From: Lacrimispora sphenoides
Lineage (GTDB): Bacteria > Bacillota > Clostridia > Lachnospirales > Lachnospiraceae
Assembly (NCBI RefSeq): GCF_900105215.1
Contig: NZ_FOIP01000002.1
Span: 1,364,001-1,428,000 of the forward strand
DNA length: 64,000 bases
Direction of reading: 5' to 3'
In this document: positions 1-9,341 of the stretch, piece after piece
How positions within the stretch are numbered: position 1 is the stretch's first letter
Layout of the letters: every line of letters starts with the position of its first letter
Notes under the pieces: model-generated
What the model was told of the DNA's origin: nothing
Databases searched by the model: none
Seen by the model: the letters and a program-made list of their open reading frames with translations, nothing else
Position numbers and translations under genes: made by a program

Positions 1-1
1 C

Positions 2-490
2 ATCCATATTCCTCTTATGATCCGTCAGAAGGGAAGAATTAAGACCGCAGACAATGACGGAATCTTTGCAAGTCCGGACCATATGCCGACCATTTTGGAT
101 CTTCTGGAGCTGTCCATACCTGAAACGTGCGAGGGTTACAGTCATGTGAAAGGTATGTTCGGAGAAGATGAGAACGAACCGCAGGATATGTTGATCTGTT
201 CCTATCCGGGTGGTGCGGATGCGGTAAAGGCGTTTTCCGACAAGGGGCTTACCCATAAGGCTTATGGCTGGAGAGGCATCAAGGACAAACGTTATACCTA
301 TGTCATTTTTAACGGCTATGCTCCTGGAGAGGAACAAAAGGAATACCTTTATGATAATATAGAAGATCCTTACCAGATAAATCCGGAACTGTTGGAGCCG
401 GAGTGCCAGAGAGCAGAAATTTTGGCATACCGGGAAAAACTTAAAAATTACCTGTGTAAGACAGAAGATCCGTTTTTGTGGGACAGGTAA
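2..490 (+). CDS. Sulfatase, C-terminal part (5' end outside window)
   Basis: An open frame enters from the left edge and runs to a TAA at 488-490, giving about 162 residues. It reads as the C-terminal part of a sulfatase/alkaline-phosphatase-superfamily enzyme: a segment resembling the usual 'protein may be reduced to its allowed target' region (SPDHMPTILDLL, the D-x-x-PT-x-L-D/E motif seen near the end of sulfatases), then a terminal lobe ending in a LYDNIEDPYQ stretch typical of the family (L-Y-D-L-x-x-D-P-x-E-x-x-N). The catalytic CxPxR site is upstream of the window, so the subtype and the presence of a signal peptide cannot be judged. A terminator follows, so it is probably transcribed separately from the next sulfatase. 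Family confidence is good. Confidence 0.8.
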   Translation: MHIPLMIRQKGRIKTADNDGIFASPDHMPTILDLLELSIPETCEGYSHVKGMFGEDENEPQDMLICSYPGGADAVKAFSDKGLTHKAYGWRGIKDKRYTYVIFNGYAPGEEQKEYLYDNIEDPYQINPELLEPECQRAEILAYREKLKNYLCKTEDPFLWDR

Positions 491-583
491 AATTAAATGA
501 ATCAGGTATTGATCTTTAACCAAAAGTTAAATTCCTGCCTAACTTACCATGAAATAGAAAGAATCAATTAGGCACATACTATT

Positions 584-611
584 AGCGTCGGACTTCTTCC
601 GGCGCTTTTTA
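584..611 (+). terminator. Intrinsic terminator after the partial sulfatase
   Basis: Stem AGCGTCGG / CCGGCGCT with one G-T wobble and a 7-nt loop is followed directly by a run of T. It separates the first sulfatase from the promoter of the next operon. Confidence 0.8.
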
Positions 612-710
612 TGTGCCTTGACCTAATAGAGCATGCAAAGTGCAGATATCTAAGCAACCCGCTAAGCGGCATAGCCGGTGGTCTTGACTATGGTCAGGAG
701 ATGCTTTTGT

Positions 711-763
711 ATAAAATGCGACATAAAATGCGTCTTTACAATTGATTATATATCATATATACT
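711..763 (+). promoter_or_regulatory. Promoter of the sulfatase/two-component operon with upstream direct repeats
   Basis: TTTACA (735-740), a 17-bp spacer and TATACT (758-763) form a good sigma-A promoter about 57 bp before the sulfatase start. Immediately upstream, ATAAAATGCG occurs twice (711-720 and 723-732), 12 bp apart and ending 2 bp before the -35 box. That is a position where an AraC-type activator such as the YesN-like protein encoded downstream could bind; the link is inference. The 120 bp between the preceding terminator and these repeats shows no gene. Confidence 0.65.
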
Positions 764-820
764 AAAGATAAATGTTCGACTTGCCGCAGCTATTATAACA
801 TAATAGTAAGGAGAACAAAA

Positions 821-2275
821 ATGAGTAAAAATAAACCTAATATCATTTTTATATTATCGGATGATCAGGGTGCCTGGGCTATGGGCTGTGCCGGGAATAA
901 AGAGATACTTACGCCCAACTTGGACAGGCTGGCAGCAGAGGGTGTCCGCTTTGACAACTTCTTCTGTGCTTCCCCTGTTTGTTCCCCAGCAAGGGCTTCT
1001 CTTTTAACCGGAAGAATTCCGTCACAGCATGGGGTGCATGACTGGCTTCGCGATGATAATAAAGAACAGGAGGATATAGAATATCTGGCGGGTCAGACCG
1101 CTTATACCGATGTGTTGGCTCGGGAAGGTTATGTATGTGGTCTGTCCGGTAAATGGCACGTTGGCAGGAGTTCTGTTTCTCAAAAGAGTTTTACACACTG
1201 GTTTGCGCACAAATCTGGCGGAGGCCCGTATTATAATACTCCTTTTTATAAAGAAGGACAACTAATCTATGAATCCGGTTATGTTACTGATGTAATAACC
1301 GATGATGCCATATCTTTTATCAAAGAATATGCAGGCAAGCAATCTTTTTATCTTCATGTGGGCTATACGGCACCTCATTCCCCATGGGTTAACAACCATC
1401 CAAAAGAATACACAAAAATTTACGAAGACTGTTCCTTCTTGTCATGCCCTATGGAGGAAAAGCATCCGGATCATATTTATTTAACAGAAGAGGTAATGAA
1501 GGATTTAAAGGCTAATCAGATAGGATATTATGCGGCAGTCACTGCAATGGATCAGAATATCGGCCGTATTCTTGATGAGCTTGAACGTCTGGGTATCAGG
1601 GAAGAGACGCTGATACTGTTTTCCAGTGATAATGGATTCAGCTGCGGACATCATGGTTTCTGGGGAAAAGGCAATGGTACTTTTCCGATCAATATGTATG
1701 AATCCTCAGTTAAGGTTCCTTTTATTGCCAGCAAGCCGGGCAGCATTCCTCAGGGAAAGGTAAACACTTCTCTTGTTTCTGCTTATGATTTAATGCCTAC
1801 TCTGCTGGAATATGTCGGAGCAGAGGACAGCTTCACAGATCATCTTCCAGGCAGAAGCTTTCTTCCGGCTATGATGGGACAGCCGTTTGTTCAGTCAGAA
1901 TCCATTGTTGTATTGGATGAATACGGGCCGAACCGAATGATACGGGGAACCAGATATAAGTTTATCAAACGTTACCCTTACGGACCCAATGAACTTTATG
2001 ATTTAGAGAAAGACCCGGGAGAGAAGAACAATCTTCTTATATCTGAAGACGGGGAAGCTGCAAAAATAAAAAATGAACTGAATTATGAACTAGAGCAGTG
2101 GTTTTTAAAATATGTAAATCCGGAGATTGATGGTGCAAAAGAAGCTGTATACGGTTCCGGGCAGATCAATCTGGCGGGAGTTTGGAGTAAGGGGAAAGAG
2201 TCTCATAGCTGTGATGAATATATTAAAGAAAAACTGCAGAAAACCCATTGTAAAGACGAAAAAGGAATGGAATAA
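821..2275 (+). CDS. Cytoplasmic formylglycine-type sulfatase
   Basis: This 484-residue protein belongs to the type I sulfatase family, which hydrolyses sulfate esters. The metal-binding aspartates are in the SDDQG motif (residues 13-17), and the active-site signature is C54-S-P-A-R58 followed by LLTGR, the Cys form converted to formylglycine. A second metal motif (SSDNGF, around 268) and the C-terminal LYDLEKDPGEKNN block are present. There is no signal peptide or lipobox: the protein starts straight into the first beta strand, so it should act in the cytoplasm. An AAGGAG site precedes the ATG. It is the first gene of an apparent operon with a sensor kinase, a regulator and a second sulfatase. 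No sulfatase-maturing radical SAM enzyme is encoded in the window. The natural substrate is unknown. Confidence 0.9.
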   Translation: MSKNKPNIIFILSDDQGAWAMGCAGNKEILTPNLDRLAAEGVRFDNFFCASPVCSPARASLLTGRIPSQHGVHDWLRDDNKEQEDIEYLAGQTAYTDVLAREGYVCGLSGKWHVGRSSVSQKSFTHWFAHKSGGGPYYNTPFYKEGQLIYESGYVTDVITDDAISFIKEYAGKQSFYLHVGYTAPHSPWVNNHPKEYTKIYEDCSFLSCPMEEKHPDHIYLTEEVMKDLKANQIGYYAAVTAMDQNIGRILDELERLGIREETLILFSSDNGFSCGHHGFWGKGNGTFPINMYESSVKVPFIASKPGSIPQGKVNTSLVSAYDLMPTLLEYVGAEDSFTDHLPGRSFLPAMMGQPFVQSESIVVLDEYGPNRMIRGTRYKFIKRYPYGPNELYDLEKDPGEKNNLLISEDGEAAKIKNELNYELEQWFLKYVNPEIDGAKEAVYGSGQINLAGVWSKGKESHSCDEYIKEKLQKTHCKDEKGME

Positions 2276-2276
2276 A

Positions 2277-4073
2277 ATGAAAAAGGGATTTAGAACCCTT
2301 AAGGCGCAGCTGCGCCTGGGATATGGGCTTACGTTTGCCTTGATCTCCCTTCTTTTTGTTATGTTTTTATTCTTAGGGATCAAAAGCCTTATGCTGGATC
2401 AGATCGGACAGAGCAGACTGGATGTATTAAAACAGATCTCAGAACGATCCAATACCATAAAAAGCAATACGATTACTATATCCAATCTTTACCGCTATGA
2501 TGAGCATATGAGAAGCTATCTGTCTGAAGAAAAGGATCAGTTCCTGGAAAGCAGGCAGGAGGCCATCAATTATCTTGATGGGTTAAAGGAGACCTATGAC
2601 CAGGTTTTTCATGATATAGGTCTGAATTATGATGTGGTCATTTTGGGCAATAATGGTTTTCAGTACTCCTCAAGGGGAAAAGGGGATTATGACTTTCAAG
2701 GATTAGAAAGCCAGTTATGGTACAGGCAAAGCTATGATTCTGAGGATGATATGGTGTTTATCAGCAGTTTCCAGGAGAAGTTTGACAGCACAGGCATAGA
2801 AAATCCTTATGTATTCGGTGCATTTCGTCAGGTCATGGATCAGGAGGGCAATATACTTGGTACGATTCTGGTTAATATCGATGAAAAGTATCTGGAGGGT
2901 TTATATAGTTCTGTAGAGGAAAACAGCAATTTTTATATTTTTGATAAAAAAGGAAATATTGTATCCAGCAGAGATAAAAATTTGCTTGGTAAAAATTTCA
3001 TTGGGGTTAAAAACTTCAGACAGTTTTATGGGGTAAATCAGTACAATATGATCAGGAAACTGGGGCAGGATTATCTGCTGTCCAATTACTATGATCCTGA
3101 GACAGGCTGGACAATTGTAGAAGAGATGCCTTGTTCTGTGATTTTTAAGCCTCTCCATCAGGCAATTGCCATTCTGCTCCTGCTTTTAAGCTTCTGTATT
3201 TTTGCCGGAGCAGGAGCTGCTTATTACTTATCTGGCAGAATATCAAAGCCGATCCAGAAGCTGTGCAGTCTGATGGATCAAGTACGGCAGGGTGATTTTG
3301 ATGTGATCAGTGACATTAAAGGCTATGAAGAAGTCAATCAATTGAAAGACAGCTTTAATGAGATGGCTAAAGAGATTAAAATACTGATGGAAAGTGTAAA
3401 GCAAAAAGAAATAAAAAAGCGGAAATCAGAGCTGGATTTTCTCAGGGCCCAGATCAATCCCCATTTTCTTTATAATACTCTGTTTTCTATTCAGTGCATG
3501 ATTGAACTGGGGAATAACAAACAGGCGGTTTTAATGATGTCAGCATTTATAGACCTGCTAAAGAGGACCTTGTCAGTAGATACGGATTTCATTTTGTTGG
3601 AAGAAGAGTTTGAGAATACGAAAAAATACCTGGTACTTCAGCAGATCCGCTATGGCGATAAAGTGCATTTTGAATGTGAAATAGAAGAAAAGACAAAGGG
3701 GTGCCTTGTACCTTCTCTTATTATTCAGCCAATTGTGGAAAATGCTATATTTCATGGACTTAATGCAAAGGAGGAGCCGGGGCTGATTGTGGTCGAATCA
3801 GCCATATACAGTGATTGCCTTCTGATTACTATTTCCGACGATGGAGTCGGTCAAAGTGAAGAGGAACTTATGCAGCTGAGAAATCAGCTGGAGGACAGAG
3901 AGTATCATACCGGAGGCTCCATTGGCATCTTAAATGTGTTAAATCGAATCAGAATCAATTTTGGAGATTCTTATGGGCTTCTTGTAGAAAGCGAATCAGG
4001 AATCGGGACAACGGTCACTTTAAAGCTTCCGGTTATAAGGAAAGAGCATTTCAATGAAGAGGATTTAGCATGA
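2277..4073 (+). CDS. YesM-type sensor histidine kinase
   Basis: A 598-residue membrane sensor kinase. The layout is a membrane segment near residues 15-37, an extracellular sensor region to about 290, a second membrane segment near 295-315, a HAMP linker (SGRISKPIQKL onwards), the His_kinase domain with the phospho-accepting H in QINPHFLYNTL, and a HATPase domain with the N box (VENAIFHGL) and G box (DDGVG). This architecture is that of YesM/LytS-like kinases that control carbohydrate uptake with AraC-type regulators. The frame stays open further upstream, but the ATG at 2277, two bases after the sulfatase stop, fits the family start. It overlaps the regulator gene by 4 bp (ATGA). It probably senses the substrate of the linked sulfatases and transporter. 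Confidence 0.9.
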   Translation: MKKGFRTLKAQLRLGYGLTFALISLLFVMFLFLGIKSLMLDQIGQSRLDVLKQISERSNTIKSNTITISNLYRYDEHMRSYLSEEKDQFLESRQEAINYLDGLKETYDQVFHDIGLNYDVVILGNNGFQYSSRGKGDYDFQGLESQLWYRQSYDSEDDMVFISSFQEKFDSTGIENPYVFGAFRQVMDQEGNILGTILVNIDEKYLEGLYSSVEENSNFYIFDKKGNIVSSRDKNLLGKNFIGVKNFRQFYGVNQYNMIRKLGQDYLLSNYYDPETGWTIVEEMPCSVIFKPLHQAIAILLLLLSFCIFAGAGAAYYLSGRISKPIQKLCSLMDQVRQGDFDVISDIKGYEEVNQLKDSFNEMAKEIKILMESVKQKEIKKRKSELDFLRAQINPHFLYNTLFSIQCMIELGNNKQAVLMMSAFIDLLKRTLSVDTDFILLEEEFENTKKYLVLQQIRYGDKVHFECEIEEKTKGCLVPSLIIQPIVENAIFHGLNAKEEPGLIVVESAIYSDCLLITISDDGVGQSEEELMQLRNQLEDREYHTGGSIGILNVLNRIRINFGDSYGLLVESESGIGTTVTLKLPVIRKEHFNEEDLA

Positions 4074-5584
4074 AAATACTGATTGTTGATGATGAAAGAA
4101 TGATTTGTGAATGGCTGCAGTTTTGTATTCAGAGCTATCCGGGCTGTGAGCTGGCAGGCTGTGCGCATAACGGAGAGCAGGCTCTGTCAATTTTTAAAGA
4201 GAATGAGGCTGATATCGTATTTACAGATATAAAAATGCCTCTCATGGGAGGTTTAGAGCTTTTAAAGGAGATTAAAAAGCTGAATCCCAGAACGATCGTC
4301 ATATTGCTGACTGCTTTTGCAGATTTTGATTTGGTTCGGGAAGCCATTCGCCAGGGGGGTGACGATTATCTGCTGAAAACAGAGATGAATCAACAGTCCT
4401 TTCAGGAGATGCTTTCTAAGCTGGAACTGCAAATAAAAAGAACAGGTACGAAAGAAGTTCGCGGAGAAACGGAGAGTACAGGACAACAGCACTCCATAAT
4501 CAGTGACATTTTAAGAAAAGACGGCCCATTGGAAGAGGATGATATCAGGCAGCTGAGAGAGTGTAATATCAGATGGAGGGATGGAGGACTGTTTTCCATT
4601 GCTGTCTGGAAACAGGATTTAATGAAAGATTTTGTCCTGCCTCAGAACACCTGTGTCCATCATGTGGCCAGCTTTGAGTATGACAGATATACCTATGTGA
4701 TTATTGGTAATCTGGCAAGGGATTTAACAGAACTTAAGAAGAATCAGATTTTGTATGAGTACGCATCTGCAATTGTATTAAATAACGGCTGCATGGCAGG
4801 AGTCAGTACCATAACGGAACGCTTAAGCAGTGTGCCCGATGTCATTGTTCAGGCGGTTTATGGTCTTGGTCTGGGATATTATGAAGGAAAAATAAAGGTT
4901 TGGCAGGCTCAGGGCAATGGAAGTGAAATCAGAAAAAAGGAATTAAAGTGGGAGTCTGTTTTCCGGAAGAAAAGACGGGAATTATATGATGTGCAAAGTG
5001 ACAAATTTTATGGAAGAACGGAAGAAACCATGGAAGAAGCCAGGAAAGATACAGGGGTTCCTATCAGTGGTTTCACTGCCTTTTGCTGCGATGCAATGGA
5101 AATGGCATATATGCGGTTTGCAGAAGAGGATGCACAGCTGATGCACCATATGCTTTTAGAAGAAAAAAGCCGGGTCTATAGTACCACAGACTATGCAGAA
5201 GCCAGGTGCAGGGTTTTGGAGTTTATCAGAAATGTGTTGGCATATCAGGATGTAGATGAAAGACGATTGTCCAAAGGAGTAGCCGCAGCCGTTGATTATG
5301 TAAGAAAGCATTACAGCGAAGCCATCAGCCTGGAAATGCTTTCCCAGAAGGTCCATTTAAACCCTGAGTATTTATCCAGAATCTTTAAGGAAGAGGTGGG
5401 CTGTACCTATAGTGCCTTTGTCTCTGAGATAAGGCTTAAGAAAGCTGCTTATTTGCTGTCCCACACAACGGAACGTGTTCAGAAAATCGGGGAATCGGTA
5501 GGATATCCTAATGTAAGTTATTTTTCCACAACCTTTAAAAAACGTTATGGGGTCAATCCCTATGAATACCGAAGAGGGGAGTAA
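4070..5584 (+). CDS. YesN-type response regulator, AraC-family DNA-binding domain
   Basis: A 504-residue regulator. Residues 1 to about 120 form a receiver domain with the acidic pair D7-D8, the phosphoacceptor D53 in FTDIKMP and the conserved Lys in YLLKTEM. The C-terminal ~100 residues are a double helix-turn-helix AraC domain (LSQKVHLNPEYLSRIFKEE, then SVGYPNVSYFSTTFKKRYG). The ~280-residue middle is poorly conserved, as is usual in YesN proteins. The start codon overlaps the kinase stop (ATGA), so the two are translationally coupled and almost certainly cognate partners. Likely targets are the promoter before position 821 and the ABC transporter downstream; this is inferred from neighbourhood only. 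Confidence 0.9.
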   Translation: MKILIVDDERMICEWLQFCIQSYPGCELAGCAHNGEQALSIFKENEADIVFTDIKMPLMGGLELLKEIKKLNPRTIVILLTAFADFDLVREAIRQGGDDYLLKTEMNQQSFQEMLSKLELQIKRTGTKEVRGETESTGQQHSIISDILRKDGPLEEDDIRQLRECNIRWRDGGLFSIAVWKQDLMKDFVLPQNTCVHHVASFEYDRYTYVIIGNLARDLTELKKNQILYEYASAIVLNNGCMAGVSTITERLSSVPDVIVQAVYGLGLGYYEGKIKVWQAQGNGSEIRKKELKWESVFRKKRRELYDVQSDKFYGRTEETMEEARKDTGVPISGFTAFCCDAMEMAYMRFAEEDAQLMHHMLLEEKSRVYSTTDYAEARCRVLEFIRNVLAYQDVDERRLSKGVAAAVDYVRKHYSEAISLEMLSQKVHLNPEYLSRIFKEEVGCTYSAFVSEIRLKKAAYLLSHTTERVQKIGESVGYPNVSYFSTTFKKRYGVNPYEYRRGE

Positions 5585-5592
5585 AAGAAATC

Positions 5593-7086
5593 ATGAGAGT
5601 ATTGATGGTCATGTTTGATTCATTAAATAGAAATATGCTGGAGTCCTATGGAGGAAGATTTGCAAAGACTCCTAATTTTAACAGACTGGCAGAACATTCG
5701 GTAACTTTTGACAATTGTTATGCCGGCAGCCTTCCCTGTATGCCTGCGCGGCGGGAACTGCACACTGGGAGATATAATTTTCTCCATCGAAGCTGGGGAC
5801 CTTTAGAGCCTTTTGATGATTCCATGCCTGAGCTGTTAAATCACAATGGCGTTCATACCCATATTGCTACAGATCATTACCATTATTTTGAAGATGGCGG
5901 GGCAACCTATCATACCAGATACAGAACATGGGAAGGATTCCGTGGACAGGAGGGAGATGCATGGAAAGGTGTTGTAGGAGAGAACAGATCTCCAAAGGAA
6001 TATAAAAACCGGTGTGATGGAATTGCTGACAGCTGGGAGCACAACTGGGTTCCCCAGGATTTTATTAACAGATCCTATTTAGATACAGAAGAGAAGCTGC
6101 CCCAGAGCAAAACGTTTGAAGCCGGTAAAGAATTTATCAGGACCAACCACAATACAGACCAGTGGTTTTTGCAGATAGAAACCTTTGATCCCCATGAGCC
6201 GTTTTTTACTCATGATAAGTTTAAAAAGTTGTTTCCCCATACTTACAATGGCGCTGTTTATGACTGGCCGGATTACAGAAAACTGAATGAGTGTGATACA
6301 CCAGAGGAAATTCTTCATTTGAGGTCAGAATATGGAGCCCTGTTGTCGATGTGTGATGAAAAGCTGGGTGAGATCCTGGATCTGATGGATGAGTATCATA
6401 TGTGGAAAGATACTATGCTCATTGTTAATACTGATCATGGGTTTCTTCTGTCTGAACATGGGCAATGGGCCAAATGCCACTGTCCGTTTTATAATGAAGT
6501 GGCCAGGATTCCTTTGTTCCTATGGGACCCGGTAACCGGAATAAGAGGAAAGAGGGTAAAAAGTCTGGTGCAGACCATTGATCTGCCTGCAACCATATTG
6601 AAACAATTTGGGGTGGGACTTCCAAAAGATATGGAGGGAATTCCCCTTCAGTCTGTGCTTCAGGAAGATAAAGCTATACGGGAAGCTGCTCTTTTCGGTA
6701 TCTATGGAGGCCAGATAAACTGTACAGACGGACGCTATGTTTATATGAGAAGTCCTGTAAATTATGAAACGAAGATTTATCAGTATACTCTGATGCCGAC
6801 TCGCCATGGAGGACGCAGGGCTTTTATAAAAGAGGAAGAGTTAAAGCAGATGACTTTGTCAGAGGGATTTTCATTTACAAAGGAACTGCCTGTCATGCAG
6901 ATTCCCTATGGCAGAGAAGCCGGGCAAAATATATATCCTACGATGTTATTTGATTTAGAAAAAGATCCGAATCAGGAGTCGCCCATTGAGGATGAAGCAG
7001 CAGAAAAAAGAATGATCCATTTAATGAGAAAACGTATGAAAGAAAACCAGTGTCCTTTGGAGATGCTGGAACGATACGGATTCTAA
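5593..7086 (+). CDS. Second cytoplasmic formylglycine-type sulfatase
   Basis: A 497-residue member of the sulfatase superfamily. D9 (MFDS) begins the metal site. The active-site signature is C49-M-P-A-R53, followed by ELHTGR, again the formylglycine-forming Cys type. A second metal motif is seen at NTDHGFLLSEHG, and the C-terminal LFDLEKDPNQE block closes the fold. No signal peptide is present. It is quite different in sequence from the sulfatase at 821, so a second substrate or linkage is likely. It follows the response regulator by 8 bp and is followed by a terminator, making it the last gene of the operon that starts at 821. Phosphonate monoester hydrolases share this fold and motif, so the exact ester is not certain. 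Confidence 0.87.
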   Translation: MRVLMVMFDSLNRNMLESYGGRFAKTPNFNRLAEHSVTFDNCYAGSLPCMPARRELHTGRYNFLHRSWGPLEPFDDSMPELLNHNGVHTHIATDHYHYFEDGGATYHTRYRTWEGFRGQEGDAWKGVVGENRSPKEYKNRCDGIADSWEHNWVPQDFINRSYLDTEEKLPQSKTFEAGKEFIRTNHNTDQWFLQIETFDPHEPFFTHDKFKKLFPHTYNGAVYDWPDYRKLNECDTPEEILHLRSEYGALLSMCDEKLGEILDLMDEYHMWKDTMLIVNTDHGFLLSEHGQWAKCHCPFYNEVARIPLFLWDPVTGIRGKRVKSLVQTIDLPATILKQFGVGLPKDMEGIPLQSVLQEDKAIREAALFGIYGGQINCTDGRYVYMRSPVNYETKIYQYTLMPTRHGGRRAFIKEEELKQMTLSEGFSFTKELPVMQIPYGREAGQNIYPTMLFDLEKDPNQESPIEDEAAEKRMIHLMRKRMKENQCPLEMLERYGF

Positions 7087-7106
7087 GAAAAGGGGATAAT
7101 ATTGTA

Positions 7107-7141
7107 TGACCGCCAGCTGTTAACTGAGCGGTCATCTTTTT
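7107..7141 (+). terminator. Intrinsic terminator of the sulfatase operon
   Basis: Perfect 7-bp stem TGACCGC (7107-7113) / GCGGTCA (7128-7134), followed by TCTTTTT. It lies 20 bp after the sulfatase stop. Confidence 0.8.
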
Positions 7142-7459
7142 ATAGAAATTAAAAAAATGAATGAAGGGGTGCAGCCACCGCAGGAGGAGAATATGCAGCA
7201 TCAGAATTCTGTCATAATAACAAAACAAATGTCAAAATTAGAAAAGTCAACAAATTCATTTTAACAAAATCCATCCGAAAAGCAAAAGAAAAATAAAATA
7301 ATAAAAAAACAGAGGTACTATGACTATTATATAATCATTATACAAGAAGGAAATACGAAAGAAAAAAGAGTTGGATGCGGCAAGTCGGATGAATTCGTAT
7401 TTCCATTTGTAAAAAGGATAGGGGAAAAGCTACAAACTATTATACGAGGAGGATGTAAT
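7142..7459 (+). other. AT-rich leader region before the ABC transporter
   Basis: No convincing gene. One short frame (ATG 7157, TAA 7262-7264, 35 codons, no clear ribosome site) is probably noise. A TATAAT box at 7330-7335 lacks a recognisable -35 partner. GGAAATACGAA (7349-7359) and TTCGTATTTCC (7394-7404) form a perfect 11-bp inverted repeat separated by 34 bp, and the transporter ribosome site (GAGGAGG) follows at about 7445. The repeat could be a stem in the leader RNA or a divided operator. Confidence 0.5.
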
Positions 7460-8542
7460 ATGAGAAAAAGCAAAAAAGTAATGAAGATCGCAGCAGCGGT
7501 TATGGCTCTGACCATGGTACTGTCAGCTTGTGGAAAGGGAGGCGGAAATGCTTCTGTTCCGTCAAAAGAAAGCGGAGCTAATTCCAATACAGAGGCAGCA
7601 GGAGATTTGCCTGTTTTAAGAGTTGCCATGATGCCGTTTATCACCAGTCTTCCCACAGAGTATATTAAGAAGAATAAACTGGATGAAAAAGCTGGTTTTA
7701 AAATGGAAACAGTTATGTTTGCAACAGGTGCACCGATGAATGAAGCATTGGCAGCAGATTTATGGGATGTTGGAGCAATGGGCGCAGCAGCGGTGACAGG
7801 TGTCGCTAATTATGACATGATGATTATAGGAGAAGTTCTGGAGTCTACAGATGGTTTGGGAGTATTTGTAAAGCCTGATTCTGCTATAGCAGGTGCTAAA
7901 GGCTACAACCCTTCTTACCCCAATGTACTTGGCAGTCCTGAGACTGTAAAGGGAGCTACAATTCTCCTGCCAATAGGAACAGCACAGCATTTTACTACAT
8001 TAAAATGGCTGGAGAAGCTGGGGCTTGGAATTACAGATGTAAATATTGTTAATATGGATACCGCCCAGGCTTATCAGGCATTACAGGCAAATCAGTGTGA
8101 TGCGGTAGCCCTTAACGTTCCCACATTTTTTGAAGCAGTGGATGACGGTATGGTTCAGGTAGGCAATCTGGCTGATCTTGGAACCAGATATGTAGATATG
8201 GTAGTTGCTAACAGAAAAGCAGTGGAAGGAAAACCGGAACTGGTTCAGAAATACATGAACTGTATTATGGAGGCCTGTAAGGCTCTGAATGAAGATACTG
8301 ATATGGCTGCAGATCTGATGGTAGAATTTTTAAAAGAAGCAGGTGCAGAGACTACAAGAGAAAGCTGTGTCAGTGATTTAGGCAGAGTTCAGTTTATCAC
8401 ATCGGAAGACTGGAGCAATCGTGAACTGGGAAGTTTTGCCAGGGAGCTTGGCGAATTCTATATAAGCCTTGGCCAGCTGGAGCCTGAGCTCATAGATAAG
8501 TTTGACAAAAATATTGATCCGGAATTCGTTAAAAACAATTAG
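7460..8542 (+). CDS. ABC transporter substrate-binding lipoprotein (NMT1/SsuA-like)
   Basis: A 360-residue lipoprotein. A basic N-terminus, a hydrophobic stretch and a lipobox (VLSAC, Cys about 24) mark export and lipid anchoring. The mature part follows the NMT1/SsuA/TauA periplasmic-binding plan: a two-lobed fold starting at PVLRVAMMPF, with a mid-protein MNEALAADLWDVGAMG segment and an ILLPIGTAQHFT segment. Proteins of this family bind sulfonates, taurine, pyrimidine precursors or aromatic acids; the ligand cannot be told from sequence. An AGGAGG site precedes the ATG. It heads a five-gene transporter operon next to two sulfatases, which suggests a sulfur-containing or sulfated ligand (inference). 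Confidence 0.88.
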   Translation: MRKSKKVMKIAAAVMALTMVLSACGKGGGNASVPSKESGANSNTEAAGDLPVLRVAMMPFITSLPTEYIKKNKLDEKAGFKMETVMFATGAPMNEALAADLWDVGAMGAAAVTGVANYDMMIIGEVLESTDGLGVFVKPDSAIAGAKGYNPSYPNVLGSPETVKGATILLPIGTAQHFTTLKWLEKLGLGITDVNIVNMDTAQAYQALQANQCDAVALNVPTFFEAVDDGMVQVGNLADLGTRYVDMVVANRKAVEGKPELVQKYMNCIMEACKALNEDTDMAADLMVEFLKEAGAETTRESCVSDLGRVQFITSEDWSNRELGSFARELGEFYISLGQLEPELIDKFDKNIDPEFVKNN

Positions 8543-8553
8543 GAGGAATGGAA

Positions 8554-9339
8554 ATGAAGAAGGAGAAAGCAAAATATAAATACTGGCTGATGTCAGTATG
8601 CTCTGTTCTTACTGTGCTCTTTATCTGGGAGCTGGTAACCGATATTTTGCACCTGATCTCTCCCATGATGCTTCCCAGTCCGGCAAAGGTACTGAATACA
8701 TTTCTATATAAACTAACAGGAGGGGTCAATCCAGATGGAGCGACCCTTCTCCAGCATATAGGAGCCAGTATGAAGATTGCACTGGGAGGTTATACCGTTG
8801 GAGTAGTCATTGGGGTGCCTCTGGGGATTGCTATGGCATGGAGCAGGAGATTTGAGCTGTTTGCCAAGCCATTGTTTGACGTAATACGCCCGATTCCCGC
8901 ACTTGCCTGGATTCCTCTGATGATTCTGTGGCTGGGAATTGGTTACTGGTCAAAGGTTGGAATTATATTTTTTGCAGCTTTTATCAGTGCTACCATCAAC
9001 GCCTATGCAGGGATCAAGAGAACCAGCCGGGTTCACTTGTGGGTTGCAAGTACCTTTGGTGCCTCTAATAAGCAGATGTTATTTAAAGTGGCGATTCCAA
9101 CTGCCCTTCCAATGATATTTACAGGATTAAGACTTGCGCTTGGGTCCTCCTGGGTTGCACTGGTGGCAGCAGAGCTTCTGGCAGCAACAAGAGGTCTGGG
9201 TTATATGATTCAGGTGGCAAGAATGCTGGGACGGCCAGATGTAATTTTAGTAGGAATGATCACAATAGGAGTGATTGGTTTTTTATTATCCTATATACTG
9301 GAGAAATTGCAGAATAAGTTCGTAAAGGGAGGGAAATAG
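8554..9339 (+). CDS. ABC transporter permease 1 (SsuC/TauC type)
   Basis: A 261-residue BPD-type inner-membrane permease with about six membrane segments. The cytoplasmic coupling loop containing the EAA-like motif (ASTFGASNKQMLFKVAIPTALP) sits in the usual place. I chose the ATG at 8554 rather than 8548 because the AGGAGG site (8541-8546) is 7 nt from it and only 1 nt from the earlier ATG. The gene follows the binding protein by 11 bp and precedes a second, different permease by 2 bp, so the channel is probably a heterodimer. SsuC/TauC systems normally use one permease gene. Confidence 0.9.
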   Translation: MKKEKAKYKYWLMSVCSVLTVLFIWELVTDILHLISPMMLPSPAKVLNTFLYKLTGGVNPDGATLLQHIGASMKIALGGYTVGVVIGVPLGIAMAWSRRFELFAKPLFDVIRPIPALAWIPLMILWLGIGYWSKVGIIFFAAFISATINAYAGIKRTSRVHLWVASTFGASNKQMLFKVAIPTALPMIFTGLRLALGSSWVALVAAELLAATRGLGYMIQVARMLGRPDVILVGMITIGVIGFLLSYILEKLQNKFVKGGK

Positions 9340-9341
9340 CC

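Noticed and set aside
7157..7264. 35-codon frame before the ABC transporter
   Set aside because: No ribosome site and low-complexity composition.
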